A stretch of 64,000 nt of DNA, taken from contig NZ_CP089507.1 of NCBI RefSeq assembly GCF_021233355.1, positions 3,225,001 through 3,289,000 on the forward strand. Reading direction: 5' to 3'. Below are positions 18,381 through 28,908 of this stretch, one piece after another (within the stretch, counting starts at the first letter, position 1; each line of letters begins with the position of its first letter). Both the position numbers and the translations under genes were made by a program. The notes below the pieces were generated by a model. The model was given only the letters and a program-made list of their open reading frames with translations, was not told where the DNA came from and made no database searches. Source of the DNA: Luteimonas fraxinea (GTDB lineage Bacteria > Pseudomonadota > Gammaproteobacteria > Xanthomonadales > Xanthomonadaceae).

Positions 18381-19895
18381 GTGTCGAACTGGCCTCTTCT
18401 CAGTCTCCTGATCTGGCTGCCGATCCTCGGCGGTGCGTGCGTGCTCGCTCTGGGCGAACGCCGCCCCGACGCGGCGCGCTGGGTATCGCTGGCGTTCGCG
18501 CTGCTCGTCTTCGTCCTCAGCATTCCGCTGTTCACCGGCTTCGACTACGGCAACGCCGGTCTGCAGTTCCTCGAGCGGCGCGAGTGGATTCCGTCGCTCG
18601 ACATCGAGTACCACCTCGGCGCCGACGGCATCTCGATTGCGCTGATCATCCTGACCACGCTGACCACCGCGCTCGTGCTGATCGGTGCCTGGGGTTCGGT
18701 GACCAAGCGCGTGTCGCAGTACTTCGCGTCGATGCTGATCCTCGAAGGCATGATGGTCGGCGTGTTCTCGGCCGTGGACGCGATGCTGTTCTACGTGTTC
18801 TTCGAAGCCATGCTGATCCCGATGTTCATCATCATCGGTGTCTGGGGTGGCGCGAACCGCGTCTATGCGTCGGTGAAGTTCTTCCTGTACACGTTCCTCG
18901 GCTCGGTCTTCATGCTGGTCGCGCTGATCTACCTGTACATCCAGGCCGGTAGCTGGCAGTTGCCTGATCTGTACGCACTGCGCCTGTCGTCGACGGAGCA
19001 GATGTGGATCTTCTTCGCGTTCCTCGCCGCGTTCGCGGTGAAGGTGCCGATGTTCCCGGTGCATACCTGGTTGCCGGATGCACACGTCGAGGCGCCGACC
19101 GGCGGCTCGGTGATCCTGGCGGCGATCATGTTGAAGATCGGCGGCTACGGCTTCCTGCGCTTCAACCTGCCGATCACGCCGGATGCGGGTCACGAATGGG
19201 CCTGGCTGGTCATCGGCCTGTCGCTGATCGCGATCGTCTACGTGGGTCTGGTGGCGCTGGTCCAGCAGGACATGAAGAAGCTGGTCGCGTATTCGTCCGT
19301 GTCGCACATGGGCTTCGTGACGCTGGGTGTGTTCATCGCGTTCGCGCTGATGCGCGACGTGCCCGACGGCTCCGATGCGGCGCGGTTGGGTCTGCAGGGC
19401 GCGATGGTGCAGATGGTCTCGCACGGCTTCATCTCCGGCGCGATGTTCTCCTGCATCGGCATCCTCTACGACCGCATGCACACCCGGAACATCAAGGATT
19501 ACGGCGGCGTCGCCAACGTGATGCCGTGGTTCGCCGCGTTCTACGTGCTGTTCGCGATGGCCAACTCCGGCTTGCCGGGCACCTCGGGTTTCGTCGGCGA
19601 GTTCATGGTCATCCTGGCCGCGTTCCAGAGCCATCCGCTGATCGCGTTCTTCGCGGCGATGACGCTGATCATCGGCGCGGCCTACACCCTGTGGCTGGTG
19701 AAGCGCGTGCTCTACGGCGAAGTGTCGAATGCGCACGTCGCGGCGCTCAAGGACATCAACGCCCGCGAAGCACTGGTGCTCGGCGTGTTCGCCGCCGGCA
19801 CGCTGCTGATCGGCGTGTATCCCAAGCCGCTGACCGATCTGATGGAGCCGTCCATCGCGCAACTGGCGAACCTGATCGCCGCAAGCAAGCTTTAA
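18381..19895 (+). CDS. nuoM: NADH-quinone oxidoreductase subunit M
   Basis: An antiporter-like proton-pumping subunit with about 14 membrane helices, 504 aa, starting at GTG 18381. Conserved signatures are visible: FFEAMLIPMFIIIGVWGG with the channel Glu, FAVKVPMFPVHTWLPDAHVEAPT with the channel Lys and the conserved His/Pro segment, and GLPGTSGFVGEF. It lies 13 bp after nuoL and 13 bp before nuoN. Confidence 0.96.
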   Translation: MSNWPLLSLLIWLPILGGACVLALGERRPDAARWVSLAFALLVFVLSIPLFTGFDYGNAGLQFLERREWIPSLDIEYHLGADGISIALIILTTLTTALVLIGAWGSVTKRVSQYFASMLILEGMMVGVFSAVDAMLFYVFFEAMLIPMFIIIGVWGGANRVYASVKFFLYTFLGSVFMLVALIYLYIQAGSWQLPDLYALRLSSTEQMWIFFAFLAAFAVKVPMFPVHTWLPDAHVEAPTGGSVILAAIMLKIGGYGFLRFNLPITPDAGHEWAWLVIGLSLIAIVYVGLVALVQQDMKKLVAYSSVSHMGFVTLGVFIAFALMRDVPDGSDAARLGLQGAMVQMVSHGFISGAMFSCIGILYDRMHTRNIKDYGGVANVMPWFAAFYVLFAMANSGLPGTSGFVGEFMVILAAFQSHPLIAFFAAMTLIIGAAYTLWLVKRVLYGEVSNAHVAALKDINAREALVLGVFAAGTLLIGVYPKPLTDLMEPSIAQLANLIAASKL

Positions 19896-19908
19896 GGACA
19901 CCGTTGCG

Positions 19909-21375
19909 ATGATTTCTGCCCCGATGACGCCTCCCATCCGCACGCTGGCCGAGCTGGGCCCGATCGTGCCCGAGCTCGTGATCGTGCTGGGTGCGTTCGC
20001 CCTGCTGATGCTCGACCTGTTCATCGACCCGCGCCGCCGGATCATCACCCACGTGTTGGCCGTCGCGACGATGCTTGCCGCCGCGGCGCTGATCGTGTTC
20101 GGCGTCGGTGGTCACGGCAGCATCCTCGCCGACATGTTCGTGCGCGATGGCGGCGCCGATGTGCTCAAGGTTGCCGGTCTCGTGGTCGGCGCCGTGGCGC
20201 TGGGCTACGCCTGGACCTGGTTGCGCGAGCGCGACCTGTATCAGGGCGAGATCCCGGTGCTGTTCCTGTTCACGACTGCCGGCATGATGCTGCTGGTGTC
20301 GGCGAACAACCTGACGATGGTCTATGTCGGTCTGGAACTGCTGGCGCTGTGTTCCTACGCGCTGGTCGCCTGCGACCGCGACAGCAAGCTCGCGTCCGAA
20401 GCGGCGATGAAGTACTTCGTCCTCGGCGCGCTGGCGTCGGGCATGTTGCTGTTCGGCATGTCGCTGATCTACGGCGCCACCGGCACGCTGTCGCTGCCTG
20501 CGATCAACGATGCGATCGGCGGTCTGTCGGGCGACGGCCGCGTGCTGATGCTGACCGGCATGGTGTTCCTGATCGTCGGCATCGCGTTCAAGTTCGGCGC
20601 CGCGCCGTTCCACATGTGGCTGCCGGACACCTACCACGGTGCGCCGACGCCGATCGTCGCCTTCATCAGCTCGGTGCCGAAGATCGCCGCGTTCGGCATG
20701 GCTTGGCGCCTGCTGGAAACCGCGCTCGGCCCGCTGCACGACCAGGCGCAGATCCTGCTGTCGATCCTCGCCGCGTTGTCGCTGGTGGTCGGCAACCTGT
20801 TCGCGCTGGCGCAGACAAACCTCAAGCGCATGCTCGCGTACTCGACGATCTCGCACGTCGGCTTCCTGTTCCTCGGCCTCGCCGGTGGCGGGGAGGTGGG
20901 CTACGCCTCGGCGATGTTCTACGTCGTCAGCTACGCCGTGATGTCGGCGGCCGCATTCGGCGCGATCGTCATGCTGTCGCGCAACGGTTTCGAAGCCGAC
21001 CGCATCGATGACTACAAGGGCCTGAACCAGCGCAGCCCGTGGATGGCCGGCCTCGTGCTGTGCATCATGGCGTCGCTCGCCGGTGTGCCGCCGTTCCTCG
21101 GCTTCTGGGCCAAGCTCGCCGTGCTGCAGGGCGCCCTGCAGGGTGATCTGCTGTGGCTGGCGATCGTCGGCATCGTGTTCGCGGTCATCGGCGCGTTCTA
21201 CTACCTGCGCGTGATCAAGGTCATGTACTTCGACGCACCCGAGGCAGCGCCGATGGCGCAGCGCCCCGGCACGCCGATGCGCGTGGTGTTCGCACTCAAT
21301 GTGCTGGTGCTGCTGGTCGTCGTTCCGTTCTTCAGTCCGCTGATGGCGTGGTGCCAGCAGGCATTCGCCGCCTGA
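19909..21375 (+). CDS. nuoN: NADH-quinone oxidoreductase subunit N
   Basis: The third antiporter-like pumping subunit, next to NuoK in the membrane arm, 488 aa. Signatures include [16 protein letters not shown] with the channel Glu, [22 protein letters not shown] with the channel Lys and [18 protein letters not shown] 19909 gives a short hydrophilic N terminus; ATG 19924 is an alternative. It is the last gene of the operon; the next element is a tRNA with its own promoter. Confidence 0.96.
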   Translation: MISAPMTPPIRTLAELGPIVPELVIVLGAFALLMLDLFIDPRRRIITHVLAVATMLAAAALIVFGVGGHGSILADMFVRDGGADVLKVAGLVVGAVALGYAWTWLRERDLYQGEIPVLFLFTTAGMMLLVSANNLTMVYVGLELLALCSYALVACDRDSKLASEAAMKYFVLGALASGMLLFGMSLIYGATGTLSLPAINDAIGGLSGDGRVLMLTGMVFLIVGIAFKFGAAPFHMWLPDTYHGAPTPIVAFISSVPKIAAFGMAWRLLETALGPLHDQAQILLSILAALSLVVGNLFALAQTNLKRMLAYSTISHVGFLFLGLAGGGEVGYASAMFYVVSYAVMSAAAFGAIVMLSRNGFEADRIDDYKGLNQRSPWMAGLVLCIMASLAGVPPFLGFWAKLAVLQGALQGDLLWLAIVGIVFAVIGAFYYLRVIKVMYFDAPEAAPMAQRPGTPMRVVFALNVLVLLVVVPFFSPLMAWCQQAFAA

Positions 21376-21456
21376 GTCTGTTAGGATGCGCGCCCGGTCG
21401 TTGCGAACGCAGCGATCGGGGGGAAGTTCGAGGGACGCGGAATCGTTCGAAACTTC

Positions 21457-21485
21457 TTGCAATATCGAAGAGAAATCTTCATAAT
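21457..21485 (+). promoter_or_regulatory. Promoter of the initiator tRNA gene
   Basis: TTGCAA at 21457-21462 and CATAAT at 21480-21485 are 17 bp apart; the -10 matches five of six bases. Transcription would start near 21492, five bases before the tRNA. Confidence 0.6.
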
Positions 21486-21496
21486 TCCGCTTCTGA

Positions 21497-21573
21497 TGCG
21501 GGGTGGAGCAGTCTGGCAGCTCGTCGGGCTCATAACCCGAAGGTCGCAGGTTCAAATCCTGCCCCCGCTACCA
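21497..21573 (+). tRNA. Initiator tRNA-fMet (anticodon CAT)
   Basis: A 77-nt tRNA with encoded CCA and anticodon CAT at 21531-21533. Two initiator marks are present: three G-C pairs at the base of the anticodon stem (GGG/CCC) and no Watson-Crick pair at position 1:72, here U1 opposite U72 rather than the C1:A72 of E. coli. The T arm is GCAGG/CCTGC around TTCAAAT. Confidence 0.95.
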
Positions 21574-21679
21574 CATTCAACGCAGTAAAGAAGGCGCACC
21601 TCCGGGTGCATCCGACGCGAAGAATCTGGGCTTTGCCGAAGCAACTGCTTCGCTTCGGCGCCGACATCCAGTGGTATCG

Positions 21680-21711
21680 GACAAGGGGCCCATCGGGCCC
21701 TTTGTCGTTTT
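21680..21711 (+). terminator. Terminator between tRNA-fMet and rimP
   Basis: A 12-bp stem (GACAAGGGGCCC with GGGCCCTTTGTC, one G-T pair) around an ATC loop, then TTTT. It probably ends part of the tRNA transcripts; rimP starts 96 bp later. Confidence 0.75.
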
Positions 21712-21806
21712 CCGCGATCGGAAAACCGCAGGCGCCCGGGGCAACGCGGTGCGCTTCACGACAGCGACGATCGTGCGATACCGGATACGCAACGGACGAG
21801 GGATCA

Positions 21807-22433
21807 GTGGCGGACAAAGCGACACAACTGACGCAATTGCTGGCACCGACGGTCGAGGCCCTCGGGCTCGAACTGCTGGGCATCGAATACCTGACGGCGC
21901 CGGGTGGCGCGCTCGTGCGCATCTACATCGATGTGCCGGCGAGCGCCGAAGTCGGCCAGGCCGATCCGGAAGGAGAGGGCGGCCAGGGCGTGACGATCGA
22001 ACACTGCGAGGCGGTCAGCCGCGAAGTGTCGGCGCAGCTCGACGTCGAGGACCCGATCACCGGCAACTACACTCTCGAGGTGTCGTCGCCCGGTATTGAC
22101 CGTCCGCTGTTCAACGTCGCGCAGTTCGCGCAGTTCCAGGGCGAGACCGCGAAGGTCGGCCTGAAGCTGCCGCAGGATGGGCGCCGCCGCCTGACCGGTC
22201 GCATCACTTCGGTCGAAGGCGACACCGTGACGTTCGATGTCGACGGCAACGCGTTCACCGTGCAGGCCGACAACATCGAGAAGGCCCGCGTGGTGCCCGA
22301 CTGGGCCGCGCTGGGCCTCGCCGCGTCGAAGGACAAGAAGGACAACGGCCGCGCCACCGGCGCGACCCGCAAGGCCAACCACACACCACGTGACAACAAG
22401 CGGTCGGCGGATCCGTCGACCGGTGCGGAGTGA
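21807..22433 (+). CDS. rimP: Ribosome maturation factor RimP
   Basis: RimP helps assemble the 30S subunit. The 208-aa protein has the N-terminal domain ([18 protein letters not shown], then a Gly/Glu-rich loop and [16 protein letters not shown] [14 protein letters not shown]) and the [25 protein letters not shown] motif at about residues 75-100, followed by an SH3-like domain and a basic C-terminal tail. GTG 21807 was chosen as start because GAGGGA lies just upstream and the frame upstream crosses the tRNA gene. It is followed by nusA and infB, the usual order. Confidence 0.94.
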   Translation: MADKATQLTQLLAPTVEALGLELLGIEYLTAPGGALVRIYIDVPASAEVGQADPEGEGGQGVTIEHCEAVSREVSAQLDVEDPITGNYTLEVSSPGIDRPLFNVAQFAQFQGETAKVGLKLPQDGRRRLTGRITSVEGDTVTFDVDGNAFTVQADNIEKARVVPDWAALGLAASKDKKDNGRATGATRKANHTPRDNKRSADPSTGAE

Positions 22434-22441
22434 ATGAAAAG

Positions 22442-23953
22442 ATGAGCAAGGAACTGTTGCTGGTCGTCGACGCGGTCGCGAGCGAGAAGGGCGTCCCGGA
22501 ATCCGTGATTCTCGAGGCCATCGAAGCCGCGCTGGCGACTGCCGCCAAGAAGCGCTACATGGACCAGGACGTGCTGACGCGCGTCGCGATCGATTCGAAG
22601 GACGGAAGCTACGAGACGTTCCGCCGCTGGGAAGTGGTGGCCGATGACATCGTCATGGAGTCGCCGGACCGCCAGCTGCGCCTGATGGACGCGATCGACG
22701 AAGCCGAAGGCGTCGAGGTCGGCGACTACATCGAAGAACAGATCGAGAACGTCGACTTCGGTCGCATCGCCGCCCAGGCCGCCAAGCAGGTCATCGTGCA
22801 GCGCGTGCGCGAAGCCGAGCGCCAGCAGGTCGTCGATGCGTGGAAGGATCGCGTGGGCGAGCTGGTCACCGGCGTGGTCAAGCGCGTCGAGCGCGGCAAC
22901 GTCTACGTCGATCTCGGCGGCAACGCCGAAGCGCTGATCCCCAAGGACAAGGCGATCCCGCGCGACGTCGTGCGCGCCGGCGACCGCGTGCGCGGTTTCC
23001 TGTTCGATGTGCGCAGCGAGCCCCGCGGCCCGCAGCTGTTCATCAGTCGCGCCGCGCCGGAATTCATGATGGAGCTGTTCAAGCTCGAAGTGCCGGAAGT
23101 CGGCCAGGGCCTGGTCGAGATCAAGGCCTGTGCACGTGATCCGGGCGACCGCGCCAAGATCGCCGTGCTGGCCTACGACACCCGCACCGATCCCATCGGC
23201 GCCTGCATCGGCATGCGCGGTTCGCGCGTGCAGGCGGTGTCGAACGAATTGAACGGTGAGCGCGTCGACATCGTGCTGTGGTCGGACAACCCGGCGCAGT
23301 TCGTCATCAACGCGATGGCCCCGGCCGAAGTGCAGTCGATCGTCGTCGACGAAGACAAGCACTCGATGGACCTGGCGGTCGCCGAAGACAAGCTCGCCCA
23401 GGCGATCGGCAAGGGCGGCCAGAACGTGCGCCTCGCCAGCCGTCTGTCGGGCTGGCAGCTCAATGTGATGACCCAGGACCAGGTCACCGCGAAGTCGGAT
23501 GCCGAGCAGGCATCGGCGCGCGCCCTGTTCCAGGAGAAGCTGGAAGTCGACGAGGAAATCGCCGGCATCCTGGTCGCCGAGGGCTTCAGCACGGTCGAGG
23601 AAATCGCTTACGTGCCGGTCGGCGAGCTGCTGGCGGTCGAAGGCTTCGACGAGGACATCGTCGAGGAACTGCGCGGCCGTGCTCGCGACTCGCTGCTCAA
23701 CGACGCGCTCGCGGTCGAAGAGGGCGTCGACGAGAACGCGCCGGCGGACGATCTGCTCGCGCTCGAGGGCATGGACGAGGCGACGGCGTACGCGCTGGCC
23801 GCCAACGGCATCCGCACCAGTGAAGACCTGTCGGACCTGGGCGCGGACGAAGTGGTCGAGTTCGGCATCGAGGACCTCGACGAGGCCCGCGCCGCCGCGC
23901 TGATCCTCGCCGCCCGTGCCGAAGAGATCGCGCGCCTGGAAAGGGAAGGCTGA
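22442..23953 (+). CDS. nusA: Transcription termination/antitermination protein NusA
   Basis: NusA binds RNA polymerase and modulates pausing, termination and antitermination. The 503-aa protein has an N-terminal polymerase-binding domain (about 1-125), S1 (about 135-200), two KH domains (about 205-345; GACIGMRGSRVQAV and AQAIGKGGQNVRLA) and two C-terminal acidic helical repeats (about 365-500), the arrangement of E. coli NusA. ATG 22442 follows GGAG at 22427-22430; a GTG at 22430 in the same frame would overlap the rimP stop. Confidence 0.96.
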   Translation: MSKELLLVVDAVASEKGVPESVILEAIEAALATAAKKRYMDQDVLTRVAIDSKDGSYETFRRWEVVADDIVMESPDRQLRLMDAIDEAEGVEVGDYIEEQIENVDFGRIAAQAAKQVIVQRVREAERQQVVDAWKDRVGELVTGVVKRVERGNVYVDLGGNAEALIPKDKAIPRDVVRAGDRVRGFLFDVRSEPRGPQLFISRAAPEFMMELFKLEVPEVGQGLVEIKACARDPGDRAKIAVLAYDTRTDPIGACIGMRGSRVQAVSNELNGERVDIVLWSDNPAQFVINAMAPAEVQSIVVDEDKHSMDLAVAEDKLAQAIGKGGQNVRLASRLSGWQLNVMTQDQVTAKSDAEQASARALFQEKLEVDEEIAGILVAEGFSTVEEIAYVPVGELLAVEGFDEDIVEELRGRARDSLLNDALAVEEGVDENAPADDLLALEGMDEATAYALAANGIRTSEDLSDLGADEVVEFGIEDLDEARAAALILAARAEEIARLEREG

Positions 23954-24021
23954 CGGGTCGCGCCGGGCCGGTGCCCTGCACCGGCTCAGAACGCGGCCGC
24001 CAGCCTCGGATGACGATCCAG

Positions 24022-24051
24022 TTCGGAACGAATCCCATGCAGCGGTAGAAT
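24022..24051 (+). promoter_or_regulatory. Possible internal promoter upstream of infB
   Basis: TAGAAT at 24046-24051 is a good -10 match, but the -35 (TTCGGA, 18 bp upstream) is weak. The 154-bp nusA-infB gap is longer than needed for an operon spacer. Confidence 0.3.
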
Positions 24052-24107
24052 GACAAATCCACTGCGCCCCGCACTTCGCGGCGGCGCGCAAGGAACCGGA
24101 ATCACGA

Positions 24108-26717
24108 ATGTCGCAACAAACCACCATCCGCAAGCTGGCCGCACTGGTGAACACGCCGGTCGAGAAACTGCTTGAACAGTTGTCCGAAGCGGGCATGCCG
24201 TTCAGCGATCCCGACCAGAGCGTGACCAGTGCCGAGAAGCTCAAGCTGCTCGGTTTCCTCAAGCGCGCACACGGCAAGGGCGACGCCCCGGTCGAGGAAA
24301 TCGCTGCGCCGAAGAAGATCACGCTCAACCGCAGCCGCAAGCAGGAATTGACGGTCGGTGGTGGCAAGAACCGCCAGACGGTCGACGTCGTCGTGCGCAA
24401 GAAGGTCACGCTGAGCCCGAACGCGGGTGGTGCGATCGATCCGGACGCCGAGCGCGCTGAGATCCTGCGCAAGCTCGAAGAGTCGCGCGCGAAGAACCTG
24501 TCCGAGCAGCAGCGTCTGGCGCAGGACGACAAGCGCCGCGCCGACGAGAACGAGCAGCGCAAGCGCGAAGCGGAAGCCGAGACCGAGCGCCTGCGCCAGG
24601 TCGCCGTGGCCGCCGCCGCCGCGCCGCCGGAAGAAGCCGCTGAAGCAACCCGTCGTCCGCCGGCTGCGCACGGTCACGGCCACAAGCCGCCCGCGCCGCC
24701 GCGTGCCGACGATCGCAACGCGCCTGCCGGTGCCAAGAAGGGCAACCGCGGTTCGCACGCGATGGTCAGTGGCGTCGAGGATGACGACAAGACCGCGCGC
24801 TTCGCCGGGCAGATGCACCTCAGCGCCTCCGATCGCGCCCGTCGCAGCACCAGCAATACGCGCGGCAAGCCGCAGCGTGGTGGTCCGCAGCGTCGCGGCA
24901 ATGCACCGTCGCGCAGTGGCGGTGGCCCGCACGGCTTCGAGCGTCCGACTGCGCCGATGCAGCGCGAAGTGGCGATCGGCGAAGCGATCACCGTGGCCGA
25001 CCTCGCGCAGAAGCTCGCGATGAAGGGCGGCGACGTGGTCAAGGCGCTGTTCAAGATGGGCGTCATGGCGACCATTACGCAGTCGATCGATCACGACACC
25101 GCGGCGCTCGCCGTCGAAGAACTCGGCCACATTCCGGTGCGTGCCGATGCGGACGACGCCGAGAGCGAGCTGATCGCACACGTGGGCGAAACGCAGGGCG
25201 ACCAGGTCGCGCGTCCGCCGGTTGTCACGATCATGGGTCACGTCGACCACGGCAAGACCTCGCTGCTCGATTACATCCGTCGTACCAAGATCGCCTCGGG
25301 CGAAGCGGGTGGCATCACGCAGCACATCGGCGCATATCACGTCGAAACCGACAAGGGTGTCATCAGCTTCCTCGACACCCCGGGCCACGCGGCGTTCACT
25401 TCGATGCGCGCACGCGGCGCCAAGCTGACCGACATCGTGATCCTGGTGGTCGCGGCCGACGACGGCGTCATGCCGCAGACGGTCGAGGCGATCAAGCACG
25501 CGAAGGCGGCGAAGGTGCCGCTGATCGTGGCGATCAACAAGATCGACAAGTCGGGCGCGGATCCGTCGCGGGTCAAGAACGAACTGCTCGAGCACGAGAT
25601 CGTGGCCGAGGACTTCGGTGGCGACACGCAGATGGTGGAGCTGTCGGCCAAGACCGGCGACGGCGTCGACGATCTGCTCGATGCGATCTCGCTGCAGTCC
25701 GAAATCCTCGAACTGCGCGCCGTGGCCGAAGGCCGCGCGAGCGGTACGGTCATCGAATCGTCGCTCGACAAGGGCCGCGGCCCGGTCGCGACGGTGCTGG
25801 TGCAGAACGGTCTGCTGTCGCGTGGCGATTACCTCGTCTGCGGCGTGCAGTACGGCCGCGTGCGTGCGCTGTTCGACGAAACCGGCAACCAGGTGCCGAC
25901 GGCGGGTCCGTCGATCCCGGTGCAGGTGCTGGGTCTGTCGGGCGTGCCGGATGCGGGCGACGATTTCGTCGTCGTTGCCGACGAGCGTCTGGCCAAGGAC
26001 GTGGCCTCGCAGCGCGACACCAAACGCCGCGAAACGCGCCTGGTGCAGGCCGCAGGCAACCGCATGGAAGACATCATGGCGCAGATGGGTCAGGCCGAGC
26101 AGCAGCTGTCGCTCAACCTGGTCATCAAGGCCGACGTGCAGGGTTCGGTCGAGGCGCTCAAGCAGTCGCTGGTCGCACTGTCTAACGAACAGATCCGCAT
26201 CAACGTCATCGTTTCCGGCGTCGGCGGCATCACCGAATCGGACGCCAATTCGGCGGCCGCGGCGAAGGCCACGATCATCGGCTTCAACGTCCGTGCCGAC
26301 GCATCGGCGCGCAAGGTGATCGAGAACAGCGCGCTGGATCTGCGTTACTTCTCGGTGATCTACGACGTGATCGACCAGGTCAAGCAGGTCGCCTCGGGCA
26401 TCCTCGGCATGGAGATCCGCGAAGAGATCATCGGTACCGCGGAAGTGCGCGATGTGTTCCGCAGCTCCAAGTTCGGTGCGGTCGCCGGCTCGATGGTCAT
26501 CGAGGGTGTGGTCAAGCGCAACAAGCCGATCCGCGTGCTGCGCGACAACACGGTCATCTTCGAGGGCGAGCTGGAATCGCTGCGCCGCTTCAAGGAAAAC
26601 GTCGACGAAGTGCGCAACGGCACCGAGTGCGGCATCGGCGTCAAGGCTTACAACGACGTCAAGCCGGGCGACCAGATCGAGTGCTTCGAGCGCATCGAGG
26701 TCCAGCGCACCCTGTAA
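24108..26717 (+). CDS. infB: Translation initiation factor IF-2
   Basis: IF-2 is the GTPase that brings fMet-tRNA to the 30S subunit and promotes subunit joining. The 869-aa protein begins with an IF2-N domain (about 1-50), then a long Arg/Ala/Glu-rich disordered linker (about 95-290), a second IF2-N domain, and the G domain with GHVDHGKT at 377-384, DTPGH and NKID. Domains II, III and C2 follow. The stop is followed by a 270-bp gap before rbfA. Confidence 0.97.
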   Translation: MSQQTTIRKLAALVNTPVEKLLEQLSEAGMPFSDPDQSVTSAEKLKLLGFLKRAHGKGDAPVEEIAAPKKITLNRSRKQELTVGGGKNRQTVDVVVRKKVTLSPNAGGAIDPDAERAEILRKLEESRAKNLSEQQRLAQDDKRRADENEQRKREAEAETERLRQVAVAAAAAPPEEAAEATRRPPAAHGHGHKPPAPPRADDRNAPAGAKKGNRGSHAMVSGVEDDDKTARFAGQMHLSASDRARRSTSNTRGKPQRGGPQRRGNAPSRSGGGPHGFERPTAPMQREVAIGEAITVADLAQKLAMKGGDVVKALFKMGVMATITQSIDHDTAALAVEELGHIPVRADADDAESELIAHVGETQGDQVARPPVVTIMGHVDHGKTSLLDYIRRTKIASGEAGGITQHIGAYHVETDKGVISFLDTPGHAAFTSMRARGAKLTDIVILVVAADDGVMPQTVEAIKHAKAAKVPLIVAINKIDKSGADPSRVKNELLEHEIVAEDFGGDTQMVELSAKTGDGVDDLLDAISLQSEILELRAVAEGRASGTVIESSLDKGRGPVATVLVQNGLLSRGDYLVCGVQYGRVRALFDETGNQVPTAGPSIPVQVLGLSGVPDAGDDFVVVADERLAKDVASQRDTKRRETRLVQAAGNRMEDIMAQMGQAEQQLSLNLVIKADVQGSVEALKQSLVALSNEQIRINVIVSGVGGITESDANSAAAAKATIIGFNVRADASARKVIENSALDLRYFSVIYDVIDQVKQVASGILGMEIREEIIGTAEVRDVFRSSKFGAVAGSMVIEGVVKRNKPIRVLRDNTVIFEGELESLRRFKENVDEVRNGTECGIGVKAYNDVKPGDQIECFERIEVQRTL

Positions 26718-26986
26718 GGACGCGCCGGATGCAATGCCGGCGGCCGGGCTCCGTAGATACGGACCCGGCCGTCGTCGTCTCGGAACCGGTCAATGTCCTG
26801 CTGCGCTTGCCGGCTGGCGCGCGTACGGTGCTCGGAATGCTCACGTATCACCCATACGCTGCGCTTCCTGCGCGCCGCCACGCACCATCCGACTGCGCTC
26901 GCGACGGACCTTGAACCGGTTCCAAGGCGTCTTCATCCGCAGTGCTTCAGACTTTCTTCCGTCCCATCGCAACAGGTTTCCCATCC

Positions 26987-27346
26987 GTGCCCACGAAATC
27001 CTTCCACCGTACCGATCGCGTTTCCGCCCAGCTCCGTCGTGAGCTCGGAACGCTCGTGCGCGAGGCAGTCTCCGAACACGGCTTGCCGTCGGTCAGCGTG
27101 TCCGATGTCGAGGTCACCCGCGACATGGCCCACGCCAAGGTCTTCGTGACCGCGCTGCAGTCCGAGCGCGCCGACGAAGCGATGAAGGGTCTGAAAGCCG
27201 TCGCGCACGAGATCCGCTTCCGCCTCGCGCGCGCGGTGAAGCTGCGCCACGTGCCGGAGCTGCATTTCCACTACGACGATTCGGTCGATCGCGGTGAGCG
27301 CATCGACAATCTGCTGCGCGATGTCGGCGAACCTTCCGCCGACTGA
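26987..27346 (+). CDS. rbfA: Ribosome-binding factor A
   Basis: RbfA is a small KH-type protein needed for 16S rRNA 5' end maturation and cold growth. From GTG 26987 it is 119 aa, with the family's typical opening ([17 protein letters not shown]) and the core segments [20 protein letters not shown] and RVPELHF-like [12 protein letters not shown]. An in-frame ATG at 26942 would add 15 residues without family similarity, so the GTG is preferred. The 3' end overlaps truB by 26 bases. Confidence 0.9.
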   Translation: MPTKSFHRTDRVSAQLRRELGTLVREAVSEHGLPSVSVSDVEVTRDMAHAKVFVTALQSERADEAMKGLKAVAHEIRFRLARAVKLRHVPELHFHYDDSVDRGERIDNLLRDVGEPSAD

Positions 27347-28367
27347 CGCCGGCGCCTCGTCTGCGACGCCGCCGCGCCCGCGCGGCAAGCGTCGGCAGAC
27401 GGACCGTCCGCGCACGCAGTTCCGCAAGCTCGACGGCATCCTGCTGCTCGACAAGCCGCGTGGCATGAGTTCCAACCAGGCGCTGCAGCGCGTGCGGCAC
27501 CTGTTCCGCGCCGAGAAGGGCGGCCATACCGGCAGCCTCGATCCACTGGCGACCGGCCTGCTGCCGGTCTGCTTCGGCGAGGCGACCAAGATCGCCGGCG
27601 GTCTGCTCGGCGCACGCAAGGCCTACACCACCGTCGCCCGTCTCGGGCAGGTCACCGATACCGACGATGCGGACGGCGAGATCCTTCGCGAGCGCCCGGT
27701 GCCGGCGCTGACCATCGAAACCCTCGACGCCGCCCTCGGCCAGCTGGTCGGTCGCATCCAGCAGCGCCCGCCCATCTATTCCGCGCTCAAGCGCGGCGGC
27801 GAGCCGCTGTATGCCAAGGCGCGTCGCGGCGAAACGGTCGAGGTCGACGTGCGCCCGGTCGACGTCCACGCATTCGAACTGCAGTCGGCGGCCGATCTGC
27901 TCGACGGGGTACTCGAGCCCGATGGCATGCCGCAGCTGCGCCTGCACGTCGAGTGCGGTTCGGGCACCTACGTGCGCAGTCTGGTCCGTGATCTGGGCGA
28001 ACTGCTGGGCTGTGGCGCGCATGTGGCCGAGCTGCGCCGGCTCTGGGTCGATCCCTTCCGCGATCCGCGCATGTGGACGCTGGAGGACCTGCAGGCGCTG
28101 GCCGCGCGCGGCGAATCGCAGCTCGAAGCCTGCCTGCTGGAGATCGAAGCCGGCATGCTGGCCTGGCCGAAGGTCCACGTCGATGCACGCCAGGCCGCGC
28201 GTCTGCAGAACGGCCAGGATGTGCCGGGCGCGTACGCACCGGTGCGCGAGGTGGCCATCATCGGGCCGGCCGGCCGCGCCGAAGGTCTGGGCCAAGTGGC
28301 CGAGGATGGTCGCCTGAAACCGCAACGCATGTTCCGCCGCGCTGACGCGAACGACACCGGGGCCTGA
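27321..28367 (+). CDS. truB: tRNA pseudouridine(55) synthase
   Basis: TruB makes pseudouridine 55 in the T loop of tRNAs. The catalytic Asp is Asp74 in [20 protein letters not shown] and RVRHLF at the start of the core and a C-terminal PUA-like domain fit the family. The 348-aa protein has a basic, probably disordered first 35 residues. ATG 27321 overlaps rbfA by 26 bp; an upstream ATG at 27294 is also in frame. Confidence 0.94.
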   Translation: MSANLPPTDAGASSATPPRPRGKRRQTDRPRTQFRKLDGILLLDKPRGMSSNQALQRVRHLFRAEKGGHTGSLDPLATGLLPVCFGEATKIAGGLLGARKAYTTVARLGQVTDTDDADGEILRERPVPALTIETLDAALGQLVGRIQQRPPIYSALKRGGEPLYAKARRGETVEVDVRPVDVHAFELQSAADLLDGVLEPDGMPQLRLHVECGSGTYVRSLVRDLGELLGCGAHVAELRRLWVDPFRDPRMWTLEDLQALAARGESQLEACLLEIEAGMLAWPKVHVDARQAARLQNGQDVPGAYAPVREVAIIGPAGRAEGLGQVAEDGRLKPQRMFRRADANDTGA

Positions 28368-28376
28368 ATGGCCGCC

Positions 28377-28405
28377 TTGTCCGGCTGTCCGCCCGGCGGT
28401 ACAAT
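28377..28405 (+). promoter_or_regulatory. Promoter of rpsO
   Basis: TTGTCC at 28377-28382 and TACAAT at 28400-28405 are 17 bp apart, a good sigma-70 match. The leader to rpsO would be about 110 nt, long enough for the S15 autoregulation known from other bacteria, though no specific structure was resolved here. Confidence 0.65.
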
Positions 28406-28521
28406 TTCGCCGCCTTTTTCAAGGCACACTGCAGCATCCATCCACAGGCGGTCCGGGCGGTACGCGGCGGTCACAAGACCGGTCGCTGTCTTCTGCGGGA
28501 CCCGCGTCCAGAGAGCATGAA

Positions 28522-28788
28522 ATGACCAGCACCATCGACAACGGCAAGATCATCGAAGACCACAAGCGCGGCGACAACGACACCGGTTCCCCGGAAGTCC
28601 AGGTCGCGCTGCTGACCGCACGCATCGTGCACCTGACCGAGCACTTCAAGACGCACAAGAAGGACCACCACAGCCGCCGCGGCCTGCTGATGATGGTCAA
28701 CCGTCGTCGCAGCCTGCTCGACTATCTGCACCGCAAGGATGCAGGTCGTTACAAGGCCCTGATCGAGAAGCTTGGTCTGCGTCGCTAA
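28522..28788 (+). CDS. rpsO: 30S ribosomal protein S15
   Basis: S15 binds 16S rRNA early in 30S assembly. The 88 aa show the four-helix family pattern with [35 protein letters not shown] and the LGLRR end. It is in the usual position before pnp, with its own promoter and a strong terminator between the two. Confidence 0.97.
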   Translation: MTSTIDNGKIIEDHKRGDNDTGSPEVQVALLTARIVHLTEHFKTHKKDHHSRRGLLMMVNRRRSLLDYLHRKDAGRYKALIEKLGLRR

Positions 28789-28799
28789 GACTGATACCC

Positions 28800-28832
28800 A
28801 CCGCGGCGCAGAAATGCGCCGCGGTTCTTTTT
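28800..28832 (+). terminator. Terminator between rpsO and pnp
   Basis: An 11-bp perfect stem (ACCGCGGCGCA/TGCGCCGCGGT) with a GAAA tetraloop, then TCTTTTT. Partial read-through would feed pnp. Confidence 0.93.
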
Positions 28833-28908
28833 AGGGCGTGGGCAGCGTCCGCCCGCCGGGGCATGGGTCCCGGACGGTTCATCGCAAGAGACATCAAGGA
28901 ATTCCAAC

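Noticed and set aside
16157..18535. Minus-strand frame opposite nuoL
   Set aside because: Arg/His-rich shadow without family resemblance.
22067..24562. Minus-strand frame spanning rimP, nusA and the start of infB
   Set aside because: Crosses three real genes on the other strand and has no recognisable domain.
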